Shown here one piece after another: positions 18,001 through 25,228 of a DNA stretch of 64,000 nucleotides; within the stretch, counting starts at the first letter, position 1, and each line of letters begins with the position of its first letter. Source of the DNA: Pelomonas dachongensis (GTDB lineage: Bacteria; Pseudomonadota; Gammaproteobacteria; Burkholderiales; Burkholderiaceae_C); the NCBI RefSeq assembly GCF_043555865.1, contig NZ_JBIGHY010000002.1, positions 682,001-746,000 on the forward strand, read 5' to 3'. Position numbers and translations under genes: made by a program. The notes under the pieces are model-generated. The model ran no database searches. It saw only the letters and a list, made by a program, of their open reading frames with translations, and had not been told where the DNA came from.

Positions 18001-18199
18001 GCCCGCCGCCGCCACCCTTGCCGCCGCTGTTCACCTGCTCGGTTTGCTTGATGGCCTTGAAGGCCCCGTAGTACAGCAGGTTGCCGGCCACGCGGCCGCG
18101 GCCGCACAGCAGCCACGGAATGGTGCTGCCGTAGCTGCTGCTCTGGATGCGGATGTCCGCAATCTTCTGCGCTTCGTTGGTGAAACTCTGGCCACCCAT
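15002..18199 (-). CDS. Tail tip / host-specificity protein (J-like) with collagen-like repeats
   Basis: A 1065-residue tail tip protein. The N-terminal 600 residues resemble the phage tail/GTA megatron family that closes the tail tube and carries the receptor-binding region. Then come Ig-like beta domains and two collagen-like Gly-X-Y stretches (about residues 755-800 and 895-940, GAPGAPGAP and GANGANGAN types), then a C-terminal adhesion part. Collagen-like repeats would trimerise the distal fibre. The start ATG overlaps the stop of the NlpC gene (TGATG). Confidence 0.85.
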   Translation of the reverse strand: MGGQSFTNEAQKIADIRIQSSSYGSTIPWLLCGRGRVAGNLLYYGAFKAIKQTEQVNSGGKGGGGGQTNVTYAYQAAVIIGLARGPLVAGGNMWRGKSQFASFAAGGLSLQLGNLGQAAWSWLSTNDPTKSLGYSGMAYAYAQAYSLDDSASLPNHNFELDAGGLGVVPGVGEPVHDGDPRVAVERLLTDTRSGGAWPADRLLGLDRYQAYCRAAGLWISPVLSEQRSCLDWLAQLLMLTNTRAVYNGSALELVPMGDSDLSAHGASYVADITPEIDYTHDHFMPDKGDPPVRIRRHQGLGSEASTATSDDVGYNVITLNIESRASGYAEQPVSRDDLASIEMYGRREKDAIAAPEIKDPAIAAQICQQLLQDELAKRNRYEFNVGWQSCLRSPGRLVTLTEPSLGLDRLPVRILEVEELDDRRIAIVAEDAPIGIATAPRYGTQAGSGYSADYNVAPGDIDEPVIFEAPAQLTRTGLEVYVAVRGSGASWGGCHVHVSLDGLTYRQIGTVTGPARYGYLAGAMSSTVGVQGLSGQQLLGGSSEDAATLQTLCWVGPGAQEYFAYETSALVGSGAYTLGGLVRGAYGTLQSAHTAGDRFVRVDDSVVKSGDLDLSLIGSTLHFKFTSFNVFGGGQQSLGEVTTVTYTVTGVMAQLLPGIAGKSLLVHASALTFQYPAGGGVNPSSITLTATRTGLLAGAVNWDIVSGTASITGSGDLVTIDASSMLTDSIAVRATITDPVATYSAETTIVKVRDGQAGANGAPGAPGAPGAPGSPGAPGSPGSAGAPGADGADGAPAVTATLSNEATVFPADPAGNVTSYAGNTSTIAVYVGITDDTANWTPSISASSGVSASRSGYTVTIDGLAPGTPAGYVDITVGRGGFGTITKRFSVSKSQAGSNGANGANGANGANGADGAPGAPGAPGPQGPAGANGSNGQRGSIEASRSISGSSWSDSDAAAAISDAGYGAPVVLDRVTLYNAGAGFTQSRYFNGSSWLPWSALINGNLLVNGSVGAQAMSVSQLSAITADVGLLRTASSGGRQELEANRQRIFDGAGNLRVVSGYLL

Positions 18200-18657
18200 C
18201 ACGCCACCTCACGAAACAGGGTGAAGGCGCGCATCTCGCGGCCAGCGAACACGGCGGCATCGAAGCGATCCTGGGTGACCTCCCCGGCCTGCGCGAGGGC
18301 GTGCAGCACCTCCAGTTGATCGCCCTGCTGCACCACGAGGCCGGCGTGGCTGAACGTGCGGCCAAAGCGCCAGACGACGACATCGCCGGGCTGCAGCGGC
18401 GCGCCCTCGGGCAGCGGATGCAGCCAGGCATCGAGGCCAGCAAGGTAGGTCTCCTCACTGCGGTGCAGGTGCCACTGCGGGGCATAGGGCCGGGGGTCGA
18501 ACTCGGCCGGCAGAACGCCAGGCGCCTTGAAGACTGCGACCAGCAGCATCAGGCAGTCCACGCCGGCGCCGCGCACGCAGCCCTGGTGGTGATAGGGCGT
18601 GCCGATCCAGCGCCGGGCTTCTTCCTGAAGCAGCGCGCGAAGGTCTGAGGGGGTCAT
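18199..18657 (-). CDS. NlpC/P60-family tail assembly peptidase
   Basis: A 152-residue Cys-His peptidase. Catalytic Cys in GVDCLMLL, His in FSHAGLVV, with the preceding PGDVVVWRFG. These proteins sit at the phage tail tip and open peptidoglycan during DNA entry, like lambda K or GTA gp14. It follows the DUF2163 gene by one base. Confidence 0.88.
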   Translation of the reverse strand: MTPSDLRALLQEEARRWIGTPYHHQGCVRGAGVDCLMLLVAVFKAPGVLPAEFDPRPYAPQWHLHRSEETYLAGLDAWLHPLPEGAPLQPGDVVVWRFGRTFSHAGLVVQQGDQLEVLHALAQAGEVTQDRFDAAVFAGREMRAFTLFREVA

Positions 18658-18658
18658 G

Positions 18659-19519
18659 TCAGGAGGCCGTTTCGGGCGCTGGGATGTGGGGCTCGCCGCG
18701 GAAGCGGATGACGTTGCCCAGGGCACTGCAACGTGCCTTGGTGCGGTCGCAGCCGGGGCGGATGACGAACGTGTCGCCGATGGCCGGCTGGCTGGGCCAG
18801 GGCAGCACCGTCTGCACGCCGCCGGCGGCGTACGCACGCACGGTGCGCTGCTCGCCCTCCAGCAGGCCGCTGGTGAAGCGCACGGCGCCCAGGTCGAAGA
18901 AGCCGGCCGCTTGGCCGAGGCCGCTGCTGAAGAAGTCGAGCCGCACGCCAGACAGGCCGGTGACGGTGCCGGGGATCTCGGCAGCCGCGACGCTGAGGCC
19001 ACAGAAGGCGTCGTAGATGGTGTTGCGGCACCCGGGCTGGTAGATCTCGGCCGGCACCATGCGCTCCAGCTGCGCGATCAGGCTGCGCATGGACACTTCC
19101 ACCGTGCCCAGGCCAGTCTCGGCGGGGCCGGTGCGGCCTTCGAAACGGGTGACGTAGCCCTTCTGTGCGCCGTCGACGTCCAGGAACAGCCATTCCAGCA
19201 TCACACGAGCGCCGTCGAGGCCGCCGCGAGCGGCGAAGTGCAGCATGGGCTGGCCGGCAATGGCGTCGACGCTGTCGACGAACACCGTCAGCTGCACGTC
19301 ATCGATCTGCAGGTTGGCGTTGACCTTGAGCCGGTCGCGCTCATACGCCGCCGGCACGAAGGTGCGGTTGTCCGGCGTGGTGAGCGGCACGTCGGCGTTC
19401 GTCCAGCGCAGCACAAGGCCGGTGCGCGTGGTGATGGTGAGCAGGTCGAAGCGGCAGCCTTCGTCGGTGCCGGCCAGCCACGTGTTCAGGGCTGCCAGCT
19501 CGGGTTCGGTCATGGGCAT
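18659..19519 (-). CDS. DUF2163 / BR0599 family tail protein
   Basis: A 286-residue protein of the family found between DUF2460 and NlpC/P60 genes in gene transfer agents and related siphoviruses (GTA gp13). Marks are the N-terminal WLAGTDEGCRFDLL, the CRNTIYDAFCGLS cysteines and C-terminal GCDRTKARCSALGN. Thought to form the baseplate hub. Confidence 0.85.
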   Translation of the reverse strand: MPMTEPELAALNTWLAGTDEGCRFDLLTITTRTGLVLRWTNADVPLTTPDNRTFVPAAYERDRLKVNANLQIDDVQLTVFVDSVDAIAGQPMLHFAARGGLDGARVMLEWLFLDVDGAQKGYVTRFEGRTGPAETGLGTVEVSMRSLIAQLERMVPAEIYQPGCRNTIYDAFCGLSVAAAEIPGTVTGLSGVRLDFFSSGLGQAAGFFDLGAVRFTSGLLEGEQRTVRAYAAGGVQTVLPWPSQPAIGDTFVIRPGCDRTKARCSALGNVIRFRGEPHIPAPETAS

Positions 19520-19523
19520 GGTG

Positions 19524-20123
19524 TCAGCTGTACTGGTTGACGGTCTCGAGCGACAGGCCGTCGGCGCTGAAGAGCTGGTGCAGGAAGCGCTTCAGGTCGA
19601 GCTTGTCGTCGGCAAAGGCCACGTGATAGAAATAGGCGCCGGTCCACGCGACGGTGGCCCCCGGTGCTGCTGCGCTGGCCAGCGTGAGCGTGTCGCGGCC
19701 GAAGGTGGCCGATACCGGCGTGCCGTTGACAAGTGCCACGGGCGCGGCGCCGGTGATGTCGACGGCACCGACGCGGTCGATGGTGCCGCCCTCGTTGTAG
19801 ACCAGGGGGAAGGTGACGCGCCCCAGCTCGCCGAGGCCGACCGTTTGCGCCACGACGGCGTTGTTGGTCTCGTCGCGGAAGTAGAACGGGTCGAGCGCGC
19901 CACGGCGGGCACGGAAGAACGCGCGCAGGGCCTGCACGTCGGCCACAGACGGCGAGGCGCGCAGGAAGTTGTAGCGCAAGCTGAAAGTCCAGACCGGGTA
20001 GATGCGCTCGCCCATCGCGGCACGGCGGCCGCTGACTGCCCGCTGCACGCGCGTGCTGAACGCCGTGCTGACGGTGCGCTCCGCCGACAGGCCCGCGAAC
20101 TTGGGGAAGACTGCCGTGCTCAT
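19524..20123 (-). CDS. DUF2460 family tail protein
   Basis: A 199-residue distal tail protein (TIGR02217, GTA gp12-like). Typical segments: FSLRYNFLR, FFRARRGALDPFYFRD and LKRFLHQLF. It overlaps the tape-measure stop by ATGA. It connects the tape measure end to the hub proteins. Confidence 0.87.
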   Translation of the reverse strand: MSTAVFPKFAGLSAERTVSTAFSTRVQRAVSGRRAAMGERIYPVWTFSLRYNFLRASPSVADVQALRAFFRARRGALDPFYFRDETNNAVVAQTVGLGELGRVTFPLVYNEGGTIDRVGAVDITGAAPVALVNGTPVSATFGRDTLTLASAAAPGATVAWTGAYFYHVAFADDKLDLKRFLHQLFSADGLSLETVNQYS

Positions 20124-22687
20124 CGTGAGGTGCGGTTGCGCAGGTGGCGGGCGCCGGCGCGCACGAGCATGTCGCCCTGGCGGCCTCGCAGCATGCGGTC
20201 GAAACTCTTGGCGTCGAGCGCGTTGATGGCGTAGTGATCGCCGCCACCACCGCCGCCGAGGCCGCCCTGCAGGTGCAGGTCGCTGAGCGCGCGCATGGTG
20301 TCGGCGTGGCGGGATGGCAGGATCATTTCATTGCTATGCGTTTGCACGAGAGGGTTCATGCCCTTCGGGATGTCGAAACCGCCCTCGGCGCTCATGATGT
20401 TTTTCGCAAATGCGAAGACACCCGCCAGTGCAACGCCTGCCGCGATGGGCGCAAGCACGGGGCCGACGTAGGGGATGGAGGCGATGGCGCTGTAGGCGCC
20501 GGCGGCAGCCTCGTAGGCGCGCATGGCGATGGTCTTTAGGCTGCCCGCCGCCTGCACCGCGGTGATCTGCCCCTGCGCCGCGGCTTCGGCGCCAACCTTC
20601 TGTTGGCCAAACAACCAGGTCATGGCAACCATGCGCGCCTGGCCGACGAGCCACTCTGCCAGCGGCTTGCTGACCATCTCGGTGACCATGCTGGTGCCGA
20701 TCTGGCGGGCAATGTCGCGCACGCCTTGGGCGGTGACGCGAAACCGAGTGAGCAGCTGCGTGAAGCCCTGCTGCAGCTGCTGCTGGCTGGTGTTCGCGAC
20801 GTTGGACATGGGGTCGGCACGCTGCACGCTCTGTTGGCCCTGGTTGTCGTCGGCGAGACCCTTGTAGCGGCGCTTGATGGCCGCGATCTCGGCCTGAGTG
20901 CGTTCGACGGCCACGGGGTCGTTGGGGCCGCCCTTCTCGGCCTCCAGCTCGGCCTGCTTGGCCTGCAGCTCGATCAGGCGACGCTGCTCGATGGACTGCG
21001 CGCGGATCTGCAGCAGCTGCAGCTGCGTGAGCTGGCCAAGGCTGCGGGCCAGCTCGGCCATGCGCTCGATGTCGGCGACCTCATCGAGCTGGTCTTGCGT
21101 CTCGGCCTCGCGGCGCTGGTTGGCGATGTCCCGCAGGCGGCCCTCGTGGTCGCGCCTCATCTGCAGCTGGCTGCGCAGGGCCTGCTGGTACTCGCGGCTG
21201 TCTTCGCCGTACATGCCGGCGACGCGCGCGACGTAGGCCTGCATCAGCTCGGCCTGCTGGGCGAAGTTGTTGCGGGCAGCGTCGATGGCCACCTGCTGGG
21301 TCGCCAGGTCGGTGGCAGCGGCCTGCTTGCGCTGGTTGCGCTCGGCCGTGAGGTGGCGCTCAGTGGCGCCCAGCTTTTCGGCCTGGCTCAGATCAGCTCG
21401 CGAGAGGATGCCCTGCCAGTAGCGCGACTCCTCGGCATGGCCCCACTCGGTGAACTGACCTTGCAGCGCCATGCCGTCGGCATAGGCCTTCTTCTGTTGC
21501 TCCAGCACGCTGGCCCACTCGGCGGTGCGGTTGACCGCGGCGGGCTTGGACAAGTCGCCAAGGGGCGAACCGGAGCCGTCGGCCGACTTGGGCTTGGGTG
21601 CCGGCGGCGGCCCCTTAGCGTCTTCCTCCAGACCGGCGATCTTGCGCCGGGTTTCCTCGGCCTGAGCGCCTGCCTTTGCCAGCTGCGCAGTGAGCGTGGC
21701 CATGCGGCGGGCGGCGCCGGCATGGCCCGGCTCTCGGGCAAGCGTGTTCTCCACGCCGATCATGACGAGCTTGATTCGCTCCATCTCCCCTTCGAGATCC
21801 CGCAGCTGGCCGCGGTACTGGCCGATCTCGTCGGTGCCCAGCACGCGGGCGGCCACCTTGCCGAAGGTGAGCCAGGCGGCTTCGAACGTGCCGACGTCCT
21901 TCGCCGCCTTGACGAAGAAGTTGGAGAACTCCACCAGGGTGGGCATCACGGCGTTGGCCATCGTGGCGCGCACGCCCTGCATTGCCACGTTGATGCGGTC
22001 CATGTTGTCGTTGAACTGGCCCGCGCCCTGCGCGAAGTCGTCGCTGATGGTGCCGTGCAGCCGCCGGAACTCCTCGCGGGCTTCGTGAATGCCGGCCTTA
22101 CCCATGTTGAGCAGCGGCAGCAGGCCCGGCCCGATGCGCTCGCCGAAGATCTTGACGGCCAACGCGGCCTTCTCGGGGCCGTCCGGCAGCGCTGCGAAGC
22201 GCTCGGCGATGTCTTCCAGCACCTCATCGACACCGCGGATAGCGCCGGTAGCGTCCCGCACAGAGACATTTAGCGTTTGGCCGAACAACCGCTTCATGTC
22301 GGGATCGCCCGCGGCGGCCTTCGCCATCGCATCGTTGACCTTGGTGAGCGTCTTGCCGAGCGAGTCAGCATTGCCCCCGCCCATCTGGAAAGCCCAGCTC
22401 AGCTCGGTGAAAGTCTGGACGCCCACGCCCGCAGCCTCGGCCGAATCGTTGGCGGCATCGGCCAGGTCGATCTGCGCCTTCACGCCGGCGGTGAGCAAGC
22501 CGCCGCCCACCAGCGCGCCCAGCGCGGCGAAACGGCCGTGCAGCGCGAGCACGCCGCCGCCGATGCCGCTCAACTGGCCCAGCACGCGGCTCGACGTTGC
22601 GGACACGCTGGACGCGAAGCTGCCCAGCTCGCGGACAGCCTGGCGGGCGTCGGCCAGGATCTCGATGCGGGCTTTCTGGTCGCTCAT
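20120..22687 (-). CDS. Tail tape-measure protein
   Basis: An 855-residue protein that sets tail length. It has an N-terminal lambda-H-like region, long coiled coils (about 290-345 and 410-640, rich in Gln, Arg and Glu), then hydrophobic segments near the C-terminus (AASGAYSAI, PIAAGVALAGVFAFA) expected to insert in the host membrane. It lies directly after the GT chaperone reading frame. Confidence 0.9.
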   Translation of the reverse strand: MSDQKARIEILADARQAVRELGSFASSVSATSSRVLGQLSGIGGGVLALHGRFAALGALVGGGLLTAGVKAQIDLADAANDSAEAAGVGVQTFTELSWAFQMGGGNADSLGKTLTKVNDAMAKAAAGDPDMKRLFGQTLNVSVRDATGAIRGVDEVLEDIAERFAALPDGPEKAALAVKIFGERIGPGLLPLLNMGKAGIHEAREEFRRLHGTISDDFAQGAGQFNDNMDRINVAMQGVRATMANAVMPTLVEFSNFFVKAAKDVGTFEAAWLTFGKVAARVLGTDEIGQYRGQLRDLEGEMERIKLVMIGVENTLAREPGHAGAARRMATLTAQLAKAGAQAEETRRKIAGLEEDAKGPPPAPKPKSADGSGSPLGDLSKPAAVNRTAEWASVLEQQKKAYADGMALQGQFTEWGHAEESRYWQGILSRADLSQAEKLGATERHLTAERNQRKQAAATDLATQQVAIDAARNNFAQQAELMQAYVARVAGMYGEDSREYQQALRSQLQMRRDHEGRLRDIANQRREAETQDQLDEVADIERMAELARSLGQLTQLQLLQIRAQSIEQRRLIELQAKQAELEAEKGGPNDPVAVERTQAEIAAIKRRYKGLADDNQGQQSVQRADPMSNVANTSQQQLQQGFTQLLTRFRVTAQGVRDIARQIGTSMVTEMVSKPLAEWLVGQARMVAMTWLFGQQKVGAEAAAQGQITAVQAAGSLKTIAMRAYEAAAGAYSAIASIPYVGPVLAPIAAGVALAGVFAFAKNIMSAEGGFDIPKGMNPLVQTHSNEMILPSRHADTMRALSDLHLQGGLGGGGGGDHYAINALDAKSFDRMLRGRQGDMLVRAGARHLRNRTSR

Positions 22688-22697
22688 GTGGATGCCT

Positions 22698-22991
22698 TCA
22701 GTTCACGTTGCCGCCGGCGGCAGCGAACATCGACACGAAGTGGCGCAGCGCGTCCTCTTCGGTCTCGGGGGTCAGGGGCTCAGGCTCTTCATCGGGCTCG
22801 ATGCCGAGGTAGGCCTGAACCATTGCCTGCAGCGGCGGCGAGCGTCGCCAGTGCCGCGAGAAGGCGGCATGGCGGTGCAGGTCCATCTGGTGCTCGACGT
22901 CATCCCAGGTCCAGCCGGTGAAGTCGATGGCCTCGACGATCAGGGCGTCCCAGTCGATGCGCCAGATGGGCTCGCCGCCGCCGCCTCCCCC
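22698..22991 (-). CDS. Tail assembly chaperone, T part reached by -1 frameshift
   Basis: This frame is -1 relative to the G gene and has no good start of its own. Read back from the ATG at 22886, it stays open to the G-run at 22987-22991 and encodes EPIWRIDWDALIVEAIDF then TGWTWDDVEHQMDLHRH, a typical T extension. The fusion GT would be about 190 residues. G and GT together bind the tape measure and recruit tail tube subunits; neither is in the virion. The annotated 62-residue ORF alone would miss the N-terminal third. Confidence 0.8.
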   Translation of the reverse strand, partial: GGGGGGEPIWRIDWDALIVEAIDFTGWTWDDVEHQMDLHRHAAFSRHWRRSPPLQAMVQAYLGIEPDEEPEPLTPETEEDALRHFVSMFAAAGGNVN

Positions 22992-23272
22992 GCTTGCGCG
23001 GGGAACGAGATGCGCAGCACCTCGTTGTAGAGGACTTCGGCGGTGGGCTCGTCGAGCGCTTCCTCGACCTGATCCACCGTCAGCTCGGGCGCGCCACGAG
23101 CCAGCGAGGCGTGGATGACGCCGGTCAGCGCATCGAACAGCTCGTAGGCGTTCGTGAACTCCATGACGGAGACGCGCCGGATATTCTCGCGCTGCGCCTT
23201 GAGCGCCTTGTAGTTGAGCGGCGCGAGCGGCATCGCCTTGCCACCCACGACGAGGGTCAGACCGGCGCTCAT
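22940..23272 (-). CDS. Tail assembly chaperone G
   Basis: A 110-residue protein between tail tube and tape measure. It has a conserved start (LTLVVGGKAMPLAPLNYKAL) and an acidic helical end. The start overlaps the tail-tube stop (ATGA). The slippery region lies near its 3' end; most ribosomes should stop at 22940 and give the short form. Confidence 0.82.
   Translation of the reverse strand: MSAGLTLVVGGKAMPLAPLNYKALKAQRENIRRVSVMEFTNAYELFDALTGVIHASLARGAPELTVDQVEEALDEPTAEVLYNEVLRISFPAQAGEAAAASPSGASTGTP
22985..22991 (-). promoter_or_regulatory. Programmed -1 frameshift site for G/GT
   Basis: On the minus strand GCG GGG GAG GCG in the G frame can slip to GGG GGA GGC. The P-site codon re-pairs fully. 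The following GGC repeats and GC-rich sequence may stall the ribosome. Confidence 0.6.
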
Positions 23273-24027
23273 TGGAACTGGGTCATCGACAGCTCGCCGA
23301 CCGCGCCCAGCGAGTCCACCTGGGCGGCGAAGCTGAAGTCGGGCATGGAGAAGTCTTCGTTCTTGAAGCCGAAGGCCAGCGACTCGGACACCAGCGCGTT
23401 GAGCGTCAGCGTGAGCGTCTGGCCCTGGAACTTGGTGCTGAAGATGCCCTTGAAGGTGGGTGCCTCGCCAGCCAGCTGGTTCGTGATCTTCAGCGTCTTG
23501 GCGCCAGCGGCCACGGTCTTGTGCAGGTAGCTGAACAGCAGGCTGTTCGTGTTTTCGGTGGCGTTGAAGGTGTAGACGCCTGTGGCCTCGTTGACGCTGT
23601 ACTGCTTGGCCGCGGGAGCGCTGGTGACGCGCTCGTACTGCTCGCCGGTGGTGGCGGACTGCACGCCCAGGTCTTCCAGGAAGTTGGTGCCGTTGGCGAC
23701 CGTGACCGTCGCAGTGGCAACGGTGCCGGGTTCGTCCAGCGCGATGAGCTTGGCCTGCGACAGGATGTTCGCGTCGGGCTGCGCGAAGAACAGCTGGTTC
23801 ATGAGCGCGCCGTTGAAGCGGCCCGACTTCGCCTTGCCAGAGATCTTGATGTTGCCGCGGCCGATGGCCTCCGCAAACATGTTCTCGCCGGTCAGCTCTT
23901 TGTTGCTGGCCTTGAAGTCGAACGAGGTTTCTTGCAGCGTGGCGACGCGCAGCGCACGGGGGTTGGCGCCGGTGCCCTTGACGAACAGGGCACCGGAGTG
24001 AAAAGCGATTTGACCGCGACCAGCCAT
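23269..24027 (-). CDS. Major tail tube protein
   Basis: A 252-residue protein, MAGRGQIAFHSGALFVKG, with the beta-rich tube fold typical of phage tail tube proteins (KASNKELTGENMFAEA, KISGKAKSGRFN, TFKGIFSTKF). An AAAGGAG Shine-Dalgarno precedes the ATG at 24027; the longer ORF to 24393 is a shadow. Placed just before the chaperones, as in other siphoviruses. Confidence 0.88.
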   Translation of the reverse strand: MAGRGQIAFHSGALFVKGTGANPRALRVATLQETSFDFKASNKELTGENMFAEAIGRGNIKISGKAKSGRFNGALMNQLFFAQPDANILSQAKLIALDEPGTVATATVTVANGTNFLEDLGVQSATTGEQYERVTSAPAAKQYSVNEATGVYTFNATENTNSLLFSYLHKTVAAGAKTLKITNQLAGEAPTFKGIFSTKFQGQTLTLTLNALVSESLAFGFKNEDFSMPDFSFAAQVDSLGAVGELSMTQFQ

Positions 24028-24052
24028 GATGGGCTCCTTTGAGTGTGTGAGT

Positions 24053-24502
24053 TCAGTGGGTGAAGATGGACAGGTCGCGCTCGCGCACGAGGCAACGCGC
24101 CCGGTAGAGAACGTCGGCGATGCCGACGGTGGTGCCGGCGGGCGCCTGGCGCGGCCGCAGCGAGAACAGGCCCAGCCGCTGGGCCAGTCCGCCGAGGCTC
24201 GGGTCGCGCATGAGCGCGCCGTTGACGGCGTCGACGAAGGGGTCGGCCACGCGGGTGCGGGCCTCGCCGCGGGTGTGGACGCTGAAGGACATGTCGACCT
24301 CCAGCTCGATGAGGTCGTATTCGCCCTCACTGCCCACCACCCCGATTTTTCGGGCCTCGCCGACGGCGACGTTGAGCGCCGGGCATTCGTCATCGCTGAT
24401 CGGCGCGACGCGCTCGAAGTAGGTGCTGCTGGCCGGGATGGCGAGCTGGCTGGCCAGGGCGGTCTCGGCCGCGTCGAGCAGTTGCTTGGCGAAGGTGGGC
24501 AT
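24053..24502 (-). CDS. Tail terminator/minor tail U-like protein
   Basis: A 149-residue protein, MPTFAKQLLDAAETAL, with alternating strands (YDLIELEVDMSFSVHTR) that match the size and position of tail terminator proteins, which cap the tail tube before head joining. Family assignment by position and pattern. Confidence 0.65.
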   Translation of the reverse strand: MPTFAKQLLDAAETALASQLAIPASSTYFERVAPISDDECPALNVAVGEARKIGVVGSEGEYDLIELEVDMSFSVHTRGEARTRVADPFVDAVNGALMRDPSLGGLAQRLGLFSLRPRQAPAGTTVGIADVLYRARCLVRERDLSIFTH

Positions 24503-24505
24503 GGG

Positions 24506-24805
24506 TCAGGCCGGTTTGAGGGCGACGGTGCTGAAGAAGGCGTCGCCCTTCTTCATCGGCGGAGTGCGCACGGCGTAGGACACGCCGTCGACGTCGATGC
24601 GGTCATCGATGCGCAGCGGCGGGAGGTCGGCGGTCTGGAACTCGATCAGGAACTCAGCGCCCTGCGCCTCGTCGGCCAGCAACAGCATGTCGGGGCTCTG
24701 CCACTGACAGTCGAAGCTTTTCTCGCCCGGCTGGCCGGGCTTGTAGACGGCGGGCTTGAGGAAGCCCGCCGCCCTAAAGGCCGCAAAGAAGATCGAGTTG
24801 TCCAT
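24506..24805 (-). CDS. Head-tail joining protein (head closure type)
   Basis: A 99-residue protein, MDNSIFFAAFRAAGF, with a beta-rich centre ending VDGVSYAVRTPPMKKGDAFF, typical of phage head closure / head-tail attachment proteins where the C-terminal strand reports a parameter range such as RTPPMKKG. It lies three bases before the tail terminator gene. Confidence 0.65.
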   Translation of the reverse strand: MDNSIFFAAFRAAGFLKPAVYKPGQPGEKSFDCQWQSPDMLLLADEAQGAEFLIEFQTADLPPLRIDDRIDVDGVSYAVRTPPMKKGDAFFSTVALKPA

Positions 24806-24816
24806 GACCGCCGACG

Positions 24817-25146
24817 TCAGAACACGCCGTTGAGGCGGACCTTCACGACCGTGGGACCGTTGGCCTTGGCCTCGGTCGCGACGCCGATCTTGGTGTTGCC
24901 GCTGGCCGTGGTGGTGCAGCGCTTGTTGGTGTTGTCCCAGTAGACGGCGGCGCCCTGGGCGGGCGTGTCGGCGCCGACGCAGGGCAACTCGAAGACGCCC
25001 TGGGTGACGCCTTCGACCTGCTGGCCGCTCAGCGCAGCATTGGTGGCGACGGAGAAGATGAGGCCCACCAGCAAGCCGGCGCCGGAGGCGACGTCGTAGG
25101 GGGCGTTGAGCGTCAGATTGACGCCCGGCTGGATGAAGTTCTTCAT
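24817..25146 (-). CDS. DUF2190-like capsid decoration protein
   Basis: A 109-residue protein, MKNFIQPGVNLTLNAPYDV, with the pattern ASGAGLLVGLIFSVA and AVYWDNTNKRCTTTASGNTKIGVA of DUF2190 proteins. These are small beta proteins that cement or decorate the capsid. It follows the capsid gene. Confidence 0.8.
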   Translation of the reverse strand: MKNFIQPGVNLTLNAPYDVASGAGLLVGLIFSVATNAALSGQQVEGVTQGVFELPCVGADTPAQGAAVYWDNTNKRCTTTASGNTKIGVATEAKANGPTVVKVRLNGVF

Positions 25147-25228
25147 GACACTGTTCCTTTCAAGGATTCAGGAATGCGAAGCGACGGCACGGCGCTCTCG
25201 CGCCGCGCTCGTCGTGTCGTGGCGGCGA

